DNA of 15,638 bases from Alphaproteobacteria bacterium (GTDB taxonomy: Bacteria > Pseudomonadota > Alphaproteobacteria > Rickettsiales > 21-14-0-20-44-7), in contig JABDBO010000021.1 in NCBI GenBank assembly GCA_013288575.1, positions 1-15,638 on the forward strand, in the 5' to 3' direction. This document shows positions 1-6,251 of this stretch, one piece after another (within the stretch, counting starts at the first letter, position 1; each line of letters begins with the position of its first letter). The translations under genes were made by a program, and so were the position numbers. The notes beneath the pieces are model-generated. The model saw only the letters and a list, made by a program, of their open reading frames with translations, had not been told where the DNA came from and made no database searches.

Positions 1-1230
1 CGTTCCATCAGCCATTACCGGCCAGCGGAAATTATGGCCTTTTGGCAAGAGCAAAGTTGTTGGCACACCCAATGCACCAGCAAGATGCACATTAGAATTA
101 TCAATAGTGATAACCTGATCCATGCATAAAGTTAATGCAGCCAAACCTTCAACATCAGAAACTACATCAAGCTCCGGATAAAAATTCACATTGCCTTTCA
201 ACAATTCCAAATCTTTTTCCGGCGCATAATGCTGGAGTGAAAAGAACTGGCAGTTTTTTGTTGCCAATAACTCTTCCCACAATTCCAGCGGAATGTTCCG
301 CGCCATGCCATCCTTATCATTATTGGTAAACCACGAAATGCCAATTTTTTTGCCCGGTTTATCATCAACAAATTTTCGCATTTCCGCCACGCGTTTTTGA
401 TCTGCCGCTAAATATGATTTCTGGTTTTTCGCCGGAATAAAACCCGGCAAACAATGTACCAGCAAATCTCCCATTGGTGATGCAAAATCAAAACTTTTAA
501 TTTTCGCGGCATTTTTTTGTGCCGTCTCAAGACCGGGAATATTTCCCAGCATTGCCAGCGCATCATTCATCACCCCCGACATGGCATAATCAATCGCATT
601 ATCGAGCGCCTCAAAATTGATTTGCGGGAATGAGCGCTGCATGAGCGGAATTAATTTATCAACCATGCCAATAGTTATATTTTTCGGCTTTTGTGCGAGC
701 AAATGTGGCAAGAAACTAGCGAACATTATCACATCGCCCATACCTTGCTCTGCCCAGAGATAAATATTTTTGCCGGTAATATTTTCACCCTGCCAGCGTG
801 GTAGCGGAATTTCCCGCCAGTCTATCCCCTCATCTTTTACCAAAAAACGCAGCTCATAAGTTTCACGCCCTTTGGCAAAACCGGTTTTCATCATGGTGAG
901 TTGGCCAAGCGCTAATTGTGAGAATAAATAATTCGGTTTCATTTCCAGCGCCTGGGCGTAATAATTTTCAGCTTGTGCAAAGTCTCCCAGCATCTGCGCG
1001 CCATAGCCTAAGCGGTGCATAATTTCCCAGCCATCGGTTAGGTATTTTGCCGTCAGTTCATAAATTCGCTGCTGCTCGCTTGCATGCCCCGCCTTATGCC
1101 AATCCCCCGCACTTTCCGCCAACATTCTCGCAAATTCTGCCGACATGCCGGTTTTATGAAGCGTTTCCGCGCGAGAAATTACACCCGCATAATCGTGATC
1201 GCGCAGCAATTTTTCTATTTCATCTGACAT
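1..1230 (-). CDS. TPR-containing heptosyltransferase-like glycosyltransferase, C-terminus cut by the window edge
   Basis: I translated the minus strand from the ATG at 1228-1230 and found 410 codons without a stop, reaching base 1, so the gene is 3'-truncated here. Residues about 80-110 look like a tetratricopeptide repeat (LGDFAQAENYYAQALEMKP). From residue 150 the sequence resembles the TPR-linked glycosyltransferases of the GT9/GT-B type: WAEQGMGD at 159-166 is the N-lobe glycine loop and DNSNVHLAGALG at 377-388 is the C-lobe donor-site motif. Such proteins transfer sugars from nucleotide donors to glycans or proteins, usually in the cytoplasm. The start overlaps the stop of the upstream GT2 gene by 11 bp, implying co-transcription and coupled translation. 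The acceptor is unknown. The family call is fairly sure, the substrate is not. Confidence 0.8.
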   Translation of the reverse strand, partial: MSDEIEKLLRDHDYAGVISRAETLHKTGMSAEFARMLAESAGDWHKAGHASEQQRIYELTAKYLTDGWEIMHRLGYGAQMLGDFAQAENYYAQALEMKPNYLFSQLALGQLTMMKTGFAKGRETYELRFLVKDEGIDWREIPLPRWQGENITGKNIYLWAEQGMGDVIMFASFLPHLLAQKPKNITIGMVDKLIPLMQRSFPQINFEALDNAIDYAMSGVMNDALAMLGNIPGLETAQKNAAKIKSFDFASPMGDLLVHCLPGFIPAKNQKSYLAADQKRVAEMRKFVDDKPGKKIGISWFTNNDKDGMARNIPLELWEELLATKNCQFFSLQHYAPEKDLELLKGNVNFYPELDVVSDVEGLAALTLCMDQVITIDNSNVHLAGALGVPTTLLLPKGHNFRWPVMADGT

Positions 1231-2137
1231 CGTAATTGGCGCGGTAATACTCATATATTTCTTTGAGCTTACGTGTAATAAAACCTTTAGGCAAGAAACC
1301 TATTATTCTTCGGTATAGATAAAATTCGGCTGATTTTTTATATAACTTATTCTTCCAGCAATTTTTGTGGTGGAGTTTGAATGTCTGTTTCACCGCAAAT
1401 TCGTAGCAGGAACGCTCGGTTATATAATTTTCGGTAAGCGCGATATAATAAATCACCGCCTTGTCATGCACACCCTGCAGCCGCATTTTTGAAACTGCAT
1501 TGCCGGTATCATAAAGATAATAAAGCGCCGGGGTTTTTAAGCGGAGCATTCTTGTCGCGCGCTTTACAATGCGGATGCACAAGCTGTAATCCTGAATGAA
1601 AATTCTTTCATCACAAACTTTGCCGATTTTTTCCAAAAGCTCTCTGGTTATGCCAAATGTCGAGCTGCCGGTGGTGATGTTTTCTAAATGCAGTTCCGGC
1701 CTATCCATAATTTCATATTCAATTTCTTTAGGCATCGGTTTTACTTCGCTATAGCCACTAGCAGTAGGCATGTTCTTATGGCGGAAATACAATGCATCAA
1801 CCCCGGTTTCTTCCATCAACCCGCCCATTACCTTAAATGCATTAGGGGCAAAAATATCATCACCATCGAGAAAGAATATAAACCGGCCGCTTGATAATTC
1901 TACGCCAACATTAGTCGAAACCGCCGGGCCGGAATTTACATCATTGGTGTGAATTATAACATTTTCCCAACCCTTGGTTTGCTCTTGCAAAATCTCTAGC
2001 GAGTTATCGATAGATTTATCATTTACGAAAATGAATTGCTTAACATAACCATCATCCAGCTCTTTTAACCCGCGAAGCATATTGGGAAGATAAGCCGCCT
2101 TATTAAACACGGTAACGATTATGGAAATATCAATCAT
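1220..2137 (-). CDS. Family 2 (GT-A) glycosyltransferase
   Basis: The protein has 305 residues. It begins with the typical GT2 strand and loop IDISIIVTVFNKAAYL (2-17), has the nucleotide-binding FVNDKSIDNS (37-46), and carries the metal and UDP-binding FFLDGDDIF at 88-96 (DGDD 91-94, the DXD equivalent). It should transfer a sugar from a nucleotide-sugar donor to a growing glycan. There is no membrane segment, so it is cytoplasmic or peripheral. The C-terminal third is basic and aromatic-rich (KNKLYKKSAEFYLYRRI), plausible for membrane or acceptor contact. No convincing Shine-Dalgarno precedes the ATG at 2137. It follows the preceding gene by 18 bp and overlaps the next by 11 bp, so it likely sits mid-operon. 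Acceptor and sugar cannot be read from the sequence. Confidence 0.88.
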   Translation of the reverse strand: MIDISIIVTVFNKAAYLPNMLRGLKELDDGYVKQFIFVNDKSIDNSLEILQEQTKGWENVIIHTNDVNSGPAVSTNVGVELSSGRFIFFLDGDDIFAPNAFKVMGGLMEETGVDALYFRHKNMPTASGYSEVKPMPKEIEYEIMDRPELHLENITTGSSTFGITRELLEKIGKVCDERIFIQDYSLCIRIVKRATRMLRLKTPALYYLYDTGNAVSKMRLQGVHDKAVIYYIALTENYITERSCYEFAVKQTFKLHHKNCWKNKLYKKSAEFYLYRRIIGFLPKGFITRKLKEIYEYYRANYDVR

Positions 2138-2149
2138 ATTATCTGGAAT

Positions 2150-2170
2150 AAAAAGCTATAGATGCTTTTT
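2150..2170. terminator. A/T-rich hairpin over a stop codon, possible weak terminator or attenuator
   Basis: AAAAAGC (2150-2156) and GCTTTTT (2164-2170) form a perfect 7-bp stem with a 7-base loop. On the minus strand the TAG stop of the 2156-2869 gene lies in the loop and first stem base, and the stem ends in five Ts. It could partly terminate transcription before the glycosyltransferase gene. The stem is mostly A-T, so its strength is uncertain. Confidence 0.35.
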
Positions 2171-2869
2171 ACCAGATTTATGAGGCATATCTACAGGAGT
2201 TTTGGCACTGTCTATAGTCTTCTGCAAATCTTCACTTGTTTGATTTCCTTTTTCTAGAGCTGAAGTCAACGCTTTGACAGCCGCATGAATATCGGTGTTA
2301 TCATGAAATTGCACGCCTAGAGCACCTGCAATTTGTTGTTTATCCACTTCCCTATCATTTCCTTTATCATGATCCAAAAAATATAAGAGCGAAGTAATAA
2401 GCGTTCCATGAGAGCTAGTATTGATATCATAAGTTTTCTGGCTGTGATTGGCAGCAAGTGTTGAAGAGCTCGTAGGATTAGTAATTTGGTTATTTTCATA
2501 AATGCTTGTTATTTTTGGGTCAGCAAGAACTCTTTTACTGGTAGCATCCAAATTGCTTGCTAGGTCATTATTCCTTTTAATTAAACCATAAGCCTCACGA
2601 GCAGAAATGCCATATTCAGTTGTGTAATTGCCGTAAGAATCCTTGAAGTTAATCAACTGGTTATTTATTTCGCTCAAAGATAATACAGTGGCATTTCTTT
2701 GACTGAATAATGTGTCAATTCTTGAACAAGCTATTTGTTCGTCTATGCCAGTTCTTACACAATGCTTCTTCCATAAGCTTTTTGCTTGGTCGCTGCTTAA
2801 TTTCACCAAGCCTAAAAGAGTGTCCTGGGCATATTTCTCAGGATCAATATTTTCGCCGTTATTACTCAT
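2156..2869 (-). CDS. Hypothetical protein, soluble, family not recognised
   Basis: This 237-residue protein matches no family I recognise. It is hydrophilic with no signal peptide or membrane segment. The N-terminal 120 residues look helical and contain two cysteines, C37 and C48. The middle (about 130-150) is rich in Ser, Thr and Asn and is probably a flexible linker. A second helical part (about 155-220) follows, and the tail is basic (HKSGKKHL). The start is supported by TTAGGA about 7 bases before the ATG, which overlaps the stop of the upstream secreted-protein gene only 8 bp away, so the two are probably translationally linked. The two-part layout with a disordered linker could fit an effector or scaffold, but that is a guess. 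The coding call rests on length, RBS and operon position. Confidence 0.75.
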   Translation of the reverse strand: MSNNGENIDPEKYAQDTLLGLVKLSSDQAKSLWKKHCVRTGIDEQIACSRIDTLFSQRNATVLSLSEINNQLINFKDSYGNYTTEYGISAREAYGLIKRNNDLASNLDATSKRVLADPKITSIYENNQITNPTSSSTLAANHSQKTYDINTSSHGTLITSLLYFLDHDKGNDREVDKQQIAGALGVQFHDNTDIHAAVKALTSALEKGNQTSEDLQKTIDSAKTPVDMPHKSGKKHL

Positions 2870-2877
2870 AACAGTTC

Positions 2878-3549
2878 CTAATGCTGAATCACTGTGCCAT
2901 ATGGCGAAGTGGTGATAGTAGTCCCATCACTTTGCTTAACAACGCTGCCATAAGGGCTGGTAGTTACCTGGTCGCCATTGCGTTTGTTTTCAACAGTCGC
3001 CCAGTTACCATCAGAAGTCTGCATATAAGTGCTGCTGGTTGTTGCCGGTACTGTTGCATTGGCTATATGCGCTTTTGTTTTTCCGCCAGCACAATTATTG
3101 GCATTAATCACCAGCGGCGCTAACTGCCTTTTCGGCGTGAAGGTTATGTTGCCGTCTTGTTGTTTGGTATATGTACCGTAGCTATCTCTATAAGTAGAAC
3201 CCGGCGCTAAAGCAGCGGCGGTTTGTGCATAGGCAGCCGCAGGAGTAAAAAATATAGGGTTTCCTGCAGTGCTGGTATAGTGACCATTAGTATTGATGAA
3301 TGTGAATTGGTCACCGCTACGTTGATATGTGTTGCCAGCAGCTTTGACCGAGAAATCTCCGGATTCCAAAATTCTGGTTCCAGCAGTTAAGCGGATGGTG
3401 TTTGTATCATTATAATAATAGGTTTCATGCCCATCAGAGAAAAGATATTGGTAGGTTCCAACCGGTATTGAACATATGGTTTCAGCTTTTGCTTCAGGTG
3501 CTGCAAAAATGCTCAAACCCAAGATTGCGATTATTATAGCTTTTTTCAT
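2878..3549 (-). CDS. Secreted hypothetical protein with C-terminal Gly/Thr/Tyr repeats
   Basis: The 223-residue protein starts with a clear Sec signal peptide (MKK, a hydrophobic core at 4-16, cleavage probably after AKA at 20-22), so it should be exported to the periplasm, surface or medium. The mature part is rich in Gly, Thr, Ser, Tyr and Asn, with two cysteines (C26, C153) that could form a disulfide. The C-terminus repeats one unit, TTSPYGSVVKQSDG followed by TTSPYGTVIQH, and weaker DG-x-ITF/ATV units precede it. This suggests short beta-hairpin repeats, perhaps wall- or glycan-binding. GAGGGGAG lies before the ATG at 3549. It heads the operon that continues into two glycosyltransferases. 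I do not recognise the family. Confidence 0.8.
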   Translation of the reverse strand: MKKAIIIAILGLSIFAAPEAKAETICSIPVGTYQYLFSDGHETYYYNDTNTIRLTAGTRILESGDFSVKAAGNTYQRSGDQFTFINTNGHYTSTAGNPIFFTPAAAYAQTAAALAPGSTYRDSYGTYTKQQDGNITFTPKRQLAPLVINANNCAGGKTKAHIANATVPATTSSTYMQTSDGNWATVENKRNGDQVTTSPYGSVVKQSDGTTITTSPYGTVIQH

Positions 3550-3661
3550 TAGTAACTCCCCTCTAAAGTTCTGTGTTCAAAGTTTAATTTAATAGATTTA
3601 ATTTTTTCTTAAACCTCAAACATTTCGGAAGATGTTACTATATATTAGCAATATTTGCAAC
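3550..3661 (-). promoter_or_regulatory. Upstream region of the secreted-protein operon
   Basis: AT-rich leader holding a strong Shine-Dalgarno (GAGGGGAG) just before the ATG at 3549. On the minus strand a weak promoter-like pair, TTGAGG with CTATTA about 18 bases later, lies around 3590-3625. The exact promoter cannot be fixed by eye. Confidence 0.3.
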
Positions 3662-3691
3662 ATAAATAATATCAATATTGATGTTATTTAT
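3662..3691. repeat. 30-bp near-perfect AT-rich palindrome
   Basis: ATAAATAA (3662-3669) mirrors TTATTTAT (3684-3691) around the perfect 12-bp palindrome ATCAATATTGAT (3671-3682). One mismatched pair (t3670/g3683) is the only break. A smaller inverted repeat (GCAA-TAT-TTGC) lies just to its left. It could be an operator or cruciform-forming site upstream of the operon at 3549. It lacks the GC stem expected of a terminator. Confidence 0.5.
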
Positions 3692-3694
3692 AGT

Positions 3695-3820
3695 ATTAAC
3701 TAAATTTATCGTCGCCTCCAAGAGCAGGAGCTGTCAGCCCGGCGTAAGAATCGGTGAGCCAGCCTTGAGCGGTGTTCCATCGGAGGGGCAGTAGCCCCGC
3801 ACGGGGAACATTAACTAAAT
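3695..3820. repeat. GC-rich structured element between 11-bp direct repeats at a tRNA 3' end
   Basis: ATTAACTAAAT occurs at 3695-3705 and again at 3810-3820. The 104 bases between are about 65% G+C in an otherwise very AT-rich spacer. They contain strong stem-loops: CTCC-aagagca-GGAG near 3716-3730, and an outer TGTTCC/GGAACA around an inner GGGGC-agta-GCCCC near 3773-3810. The right-hand repeat ends on the last base of the tRNA-Thr CCA, so removing the insert plus one repeat copy would leave an intact tRNA 3' flank. This fits a small inserted element with target-site duplication. It could instead be a small RNA or processed tRNA trailer. I do not recognise the sequence. Confidence 0.5.
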
Positions 3821-3894
3821 GGTGCCGCCGAGAGGAATCGGACCTCCGACCTCGTCATTACCAATGACGCGCACTACCACTGTGCTACGGCGGC
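3820..3894 (-). tRNA. tRNA-Thr (anticodon GGU)
   Basis: The minus strand folds into a full cloverleaf of 75 nt. The acceptor stem is GCCGCCG/CGGCGGC with discriminator A and an encoded CCA. The D arm is GCAC-AGTGGTA-GTGC. The anticodon arm is CGTCA-TTGGTAA-TGACG with anticodon GGT, reading ACC threonine codons. The variable loop is AGGTC. The T arm is GGAGG-TCCGATT-CCTCT. Position 55, almost always U (pseudouridine), is C here, so the T loop departs from the TTC consensus. The T stem also closes with a G-U pair. Otherwise it looks functional. Confidence 0.93.
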
Positions 3895-3909
3895 TCCTGG
3901 TAACAGGAG
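3894..3909. other. Perfect 6-bp hairpin abutting the tRNA 5' end
   Basis: CTCCTG-GTAA-CAGGAG lies against the first base of the tRNA-Thr gene, on its 5' side as transcribed. In a longer precursor it would place a stem directly at the RNase P cleavage site. It has no T-run and is not a convincing terminator. Confidence 0.3.
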
Positions 3910-3951
3910 TTAGGTTTTAGGGGTTGGGGATTTGATAATCAATAGAAAATT

Positions 3952-3981
3952 GCGTGAAGCCCTGTTACCAAGGCCTCACGC
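3952..3981 (-). terminator. Intrinsic terminator of the TPS exoprotein gene
   Basis: On the minus strand GCGTGAGGCC pairs with GGCTTCACGC (10 bp including one G-U) around a 10-base loop and is followed by AATTTTC. It starts 7 bases past the stop of the exoprotein gene. The mismatch on the plus strand is a G-U on the minus strand, which favours minus-strand function. Confidence 0.75.
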
Positions 3982-3988
3982 AAAGCTT

Positions 3989-6082
3989 TTATTCAGTCTG
4001 CAAGCCACCAACTGTAATAGTCGGTATCGGTTGGTTAATAATAACCGAGCCATATTGACCGGACGGGTCGCGAGAATATACATCAATGTTCTTTTGGTTT
4101 GCCGCAACAACCTTGCCACTATAATCTCCATAAACCGGTCTTGAAGTTAAAACTACATCGCCGCCATTACCGTCAAGTGTGCCGCCGCGCGCCAGAATTT
4201 TAGCGTTAGGGTCGATAACCACATTATGGTTGCTGGTTAATACCACTGTGCCGCCATTGCCAGACACTGTGCCAGCATCGGCTGATAGAGTGGAAGTTTT
4301 ACCTACCGCGATATTACCGGGATTATTTAAGGTTCCGGCACTAGCATATATCAACCCGTTACCATTATTTTTAAGCGCGTTTACATTGAGATCACCGTCG
4401 ATATTTATATTATTTGAAGAGGATAATTCTATTTGCCCCCCATAGCCTGATGTAGTTCCTGAAACCGAAGATATTTTTGAAGTTTTGCCAATATTGATAT
4501 CACCAGGGCCAACAATGTTGGTAGAATTAAGTACGCCGGAATTAATTTCAATATTTCCGCCATTGCCGTAGGTTCCTCCACTAGTATGGATATTACCATC
4601 AACATTTGCAGACTGGTCGGCATATAATGATATTCTGCCTCCATAAGCGGCGTTTTGTCCACCATCAGCTACTAGCAAAGCAGAATCTTTTATATTGATA
4701 TCATGTTGGTTTGACGTGATATAAATCTGGCCACCATCGCCATTTTTTGTACCATTGCTTTTGATAGTCCCGGCAATACTAACGGTGTCACCGATTATTC
4801 CAACTTGGCCTAAATCACCATATTGATTGCCTGAATTATCTACATATATGCTTTTATTCCCGTTATTGGTAATTACGGCTGATTTGGTAAGCGTAACATT
4901 TGCATTACTGCCTGGATCAACTTTTTCAGCATCTCCGCTTTCAATGTTAATATAAGCACTTCTGCCCGTATCACTGCCATTGCCTGTTATGTGGCCCGCA
5001 TCCGTGATATTAGAAGTACCTCTAATCTCCATATAGCCGCCTTGGCCTGATTCTGTTCCGGAATTAGCTGAAATATTTGCAGTTTTTCCGATATTAACTT
5101 CGCCATTGGTGGCAATTCCACCAGGTGTATAGTTAATTGTACCGTCAGGGTTAGTAGTTACTATGCCGTTATTATAACTTCCGGCTGAAAGTTCAACCGT
5201 TCCGCCATTACCGTTTTTAATGCCATCAGCTTTTATGGTTCCGTTTGTATTCAAATTGTTGCCCGCATAGGCCAGTAATAACCCTGCATTACCGTTTGGA
5301 GTTAAGCTGCTAACATCAACCACGCCGTTTAAGTTGATAACGCCCGAATTCATTTCTGCGGTTGTTGGTTGAGTGTAAATACTGATATTGCCCGATTTCG
5401 CAACCAGCTTGCCGGTATTATTAACCTGATAATTTATTCTCGAATCATTAGGGTTTGGAATTAACATCCCGACATTTGAAGCTGGTGCACCGGTTAATCC
5501 CATTTGGCCTTCTGAAACGCCGTAAAGGCCGATATTGCCGTTATTGGCGGTAATGGTTCCAGTATTGGTAACTTCAGGGGCCGCCATATAAACAAATCCG
5601 TTTGGCGAATCGATGATGCCATTATTGACAATTGCTTTTGTTGCACCGGAAAAATTTGCCGTTGAACCAGTTGGATCTGATGGATCTAGGGTAAAATTTT
5701 TGGCAGTGGTCGCAATCAATGCGCCAACATTGGTACGGCTACCCTTGGTGAAAGTTATGCCTGAATCATTGATAATCACAACTCTACCGTTACTGTTTAA
5801 TGCACCGGCCAAATAACTTGGCACGCCGCCAGTCACGCGGTTGAATGCGATGGCACTTGCACCCGGTTGGTTGAAATTTATGGTTTCATTGGCAGCTGAT
5901 GAAAAATCTTTCCAGTTAATATCAACACTCTGGGAGCTTTGGTTAATATTGGTAGTTTTACCTTGCTGGACAATTTGTGCCTGGCCTGAAGTTACCACGC
6001 CACCTTTTGGCGCTGCGAGTGCGGTTGAAGTGATGCTAACAATTGCTGTAGTAGCGGCGAGTTTCAAAAATATATTACGCAT
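3989..6082 (-). CDS. Two-partner-secretion exoprotein (filamentous haemagglutinin-like, TpsA)
   Basis: The 697-residue protein has a Sec signal peptide (about 1-24, ending TALAA) and then a haemagglutination-activity/TPS domain at about 25-230. Diagnostic stretches are INWKDFSSAANETINF (55-70), NRVTGGVPSYLAGAL (81-95) and ITFTKGSRTNVGALIATT (109-126). The usual NPNG turn is replaced by NDSG (105-108). The rest is Asn/Gly/Ser/Thr-rich beta-helix. A module beginning (I/V)GKT and ending G.GG.(I/V).L recurs near 331, 531 and 593. Family members cross the outer membrane through an FhaC-type TpsB pore and act as adhesins, cytolysins or matrix proteins. No TpsB is in the window. It is short for an adhesin and ends without a toxin domain. 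GGAGA precedes the ATG, and a terminator follows. About 17 N-x-S/T sequons are visible by eye. Confidence 0.9.
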   Translation of the reverse strand: MRNIFLKLAATTAIVSITSTALAAPKGGVVTSGQAQIVQQGKTTNINQSSQSVDINWKDFSSAANETINFNQPGASAIAFNRVTGGVPSYLAGALNSNGRVVIINDSGITFTKGSRTNVGALIATTAKNFTLDPSDPTGSTANFSGATKAIVNNGIIDSPNGFVYMAAPEVTNTGTITANNGNIGLYGVSEGQMGLTGAPASNVGMLIPNPNDSRINYQVNNTGKLVAKSGNISIYTQPTTAEMNSGVINLNGVVDVSSLTPNGNAGLLLAYAGNNLNTNGTIKADGIKNGNGGTVELSAGSYNNGIVTTNPDGTINYTPGGIATNGEVNIGKTANISANSGTESGQGGYMEIRGTSNITDAGHITGNGSDTGRSAYINIESGDAEKVDPGSNANVTLTKSAVITNNGNKSIYVDNSGNQYGDLGQVGIIGDTVSIAGTIKSNGTKNGDGGQIYITSNQHDINIKDSALLVADGGQNAAYGGRISLYADQSANVDGNIHTSGGTYGNGGNIEINSGVLNSTNIVGPGDINIGKTSKISSVSGTTSGYGGQIELSSSNNINIDGDLNVNALKNNGNGLIYASAGTLNNPGNIAVGKTSTLSADAGTVSGNGGTVVLTSNHNVVIDPNAKILARGGTLDGNGGDVVLTSRPVYGDYSGKVVAANQKNIDVYSRDPSGQYGSVIINQPIPTITVGGLQTE

Positions 6083-6176
6083 GGGTAATCTCCAGTTTGG
6101 TTAAAAAAAGCGACCAGAAAGTTAAGCAAGTTTAATGCCATCGTTAAGAAACCCGGGCCACGCAGAGAGTAATAAA

Positions 6177-6204
6177 AAACCCCGACCTTTTAAAGTCGGG
6201 GTTT
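6177..6204 (-). terminator. Strong intrinsic terminator of hppA
   Basis: CCCCGAC/GTCGGGG (6180-6186 and 6195-6201), extended by AAA/TTT on both sides, forms a 10-bp stem with an 8-base loop. On the minus strand it is followed by six Ts in a row, so it should stop transcription leaving hppA. The symmetric A and T flanks could make it work in both directions. Confidence 0.9.
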
Positions 6205-6230
6205 AATTATCGTATGTGTGAACACAACGC

Positions 6231-6245
6231 GGGCCTCTGCGGCCC
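6231..6245. other. GC stem-loop between the hppA stop codon and its terminator
   Basis: GGGCC-TCTGC-GGCCC forms a compact 5-bp all-GC stem about 6 bases past the hppA stop. Without a T-run it is more likely an mRNA 3'-end stabiliser than a terminator. Confidence 0.35.
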
Positions 6246-6251
6246 ACATTA

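Noticed and set aside
135..1235. Small plus-strand ORFs in the first 1.2 kb
   Set aside because: They are antisense shadows of the long open minus-strand glycosyltransferase frame that runs off the window.
3705..3780. Short Arg-rich ORF of 24 codons on the minus strand of the GC-rich element
   Set aside because: It has no ribosome site and a second frame is equally open, as expected from GC-rich composition.
3711..3809. Known structured RNA (SRP RNA, tmRNA piece, cobalamin riboswitch) in the GC-rich element
   Set aside because: I looked for the SRP GGAAG tetraloop context, a tRNA-like end with tag reading frame, and riboswitch core boxes on both strands, and found none.
3989..6082. Repeats in the exoprotein as a CRISPR or tandem DNA repeat
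   Set aside because: The repetition is at the protein level and degenerate, as in beta-helix proteins. The DNA has no exact evenly spaced repeats.
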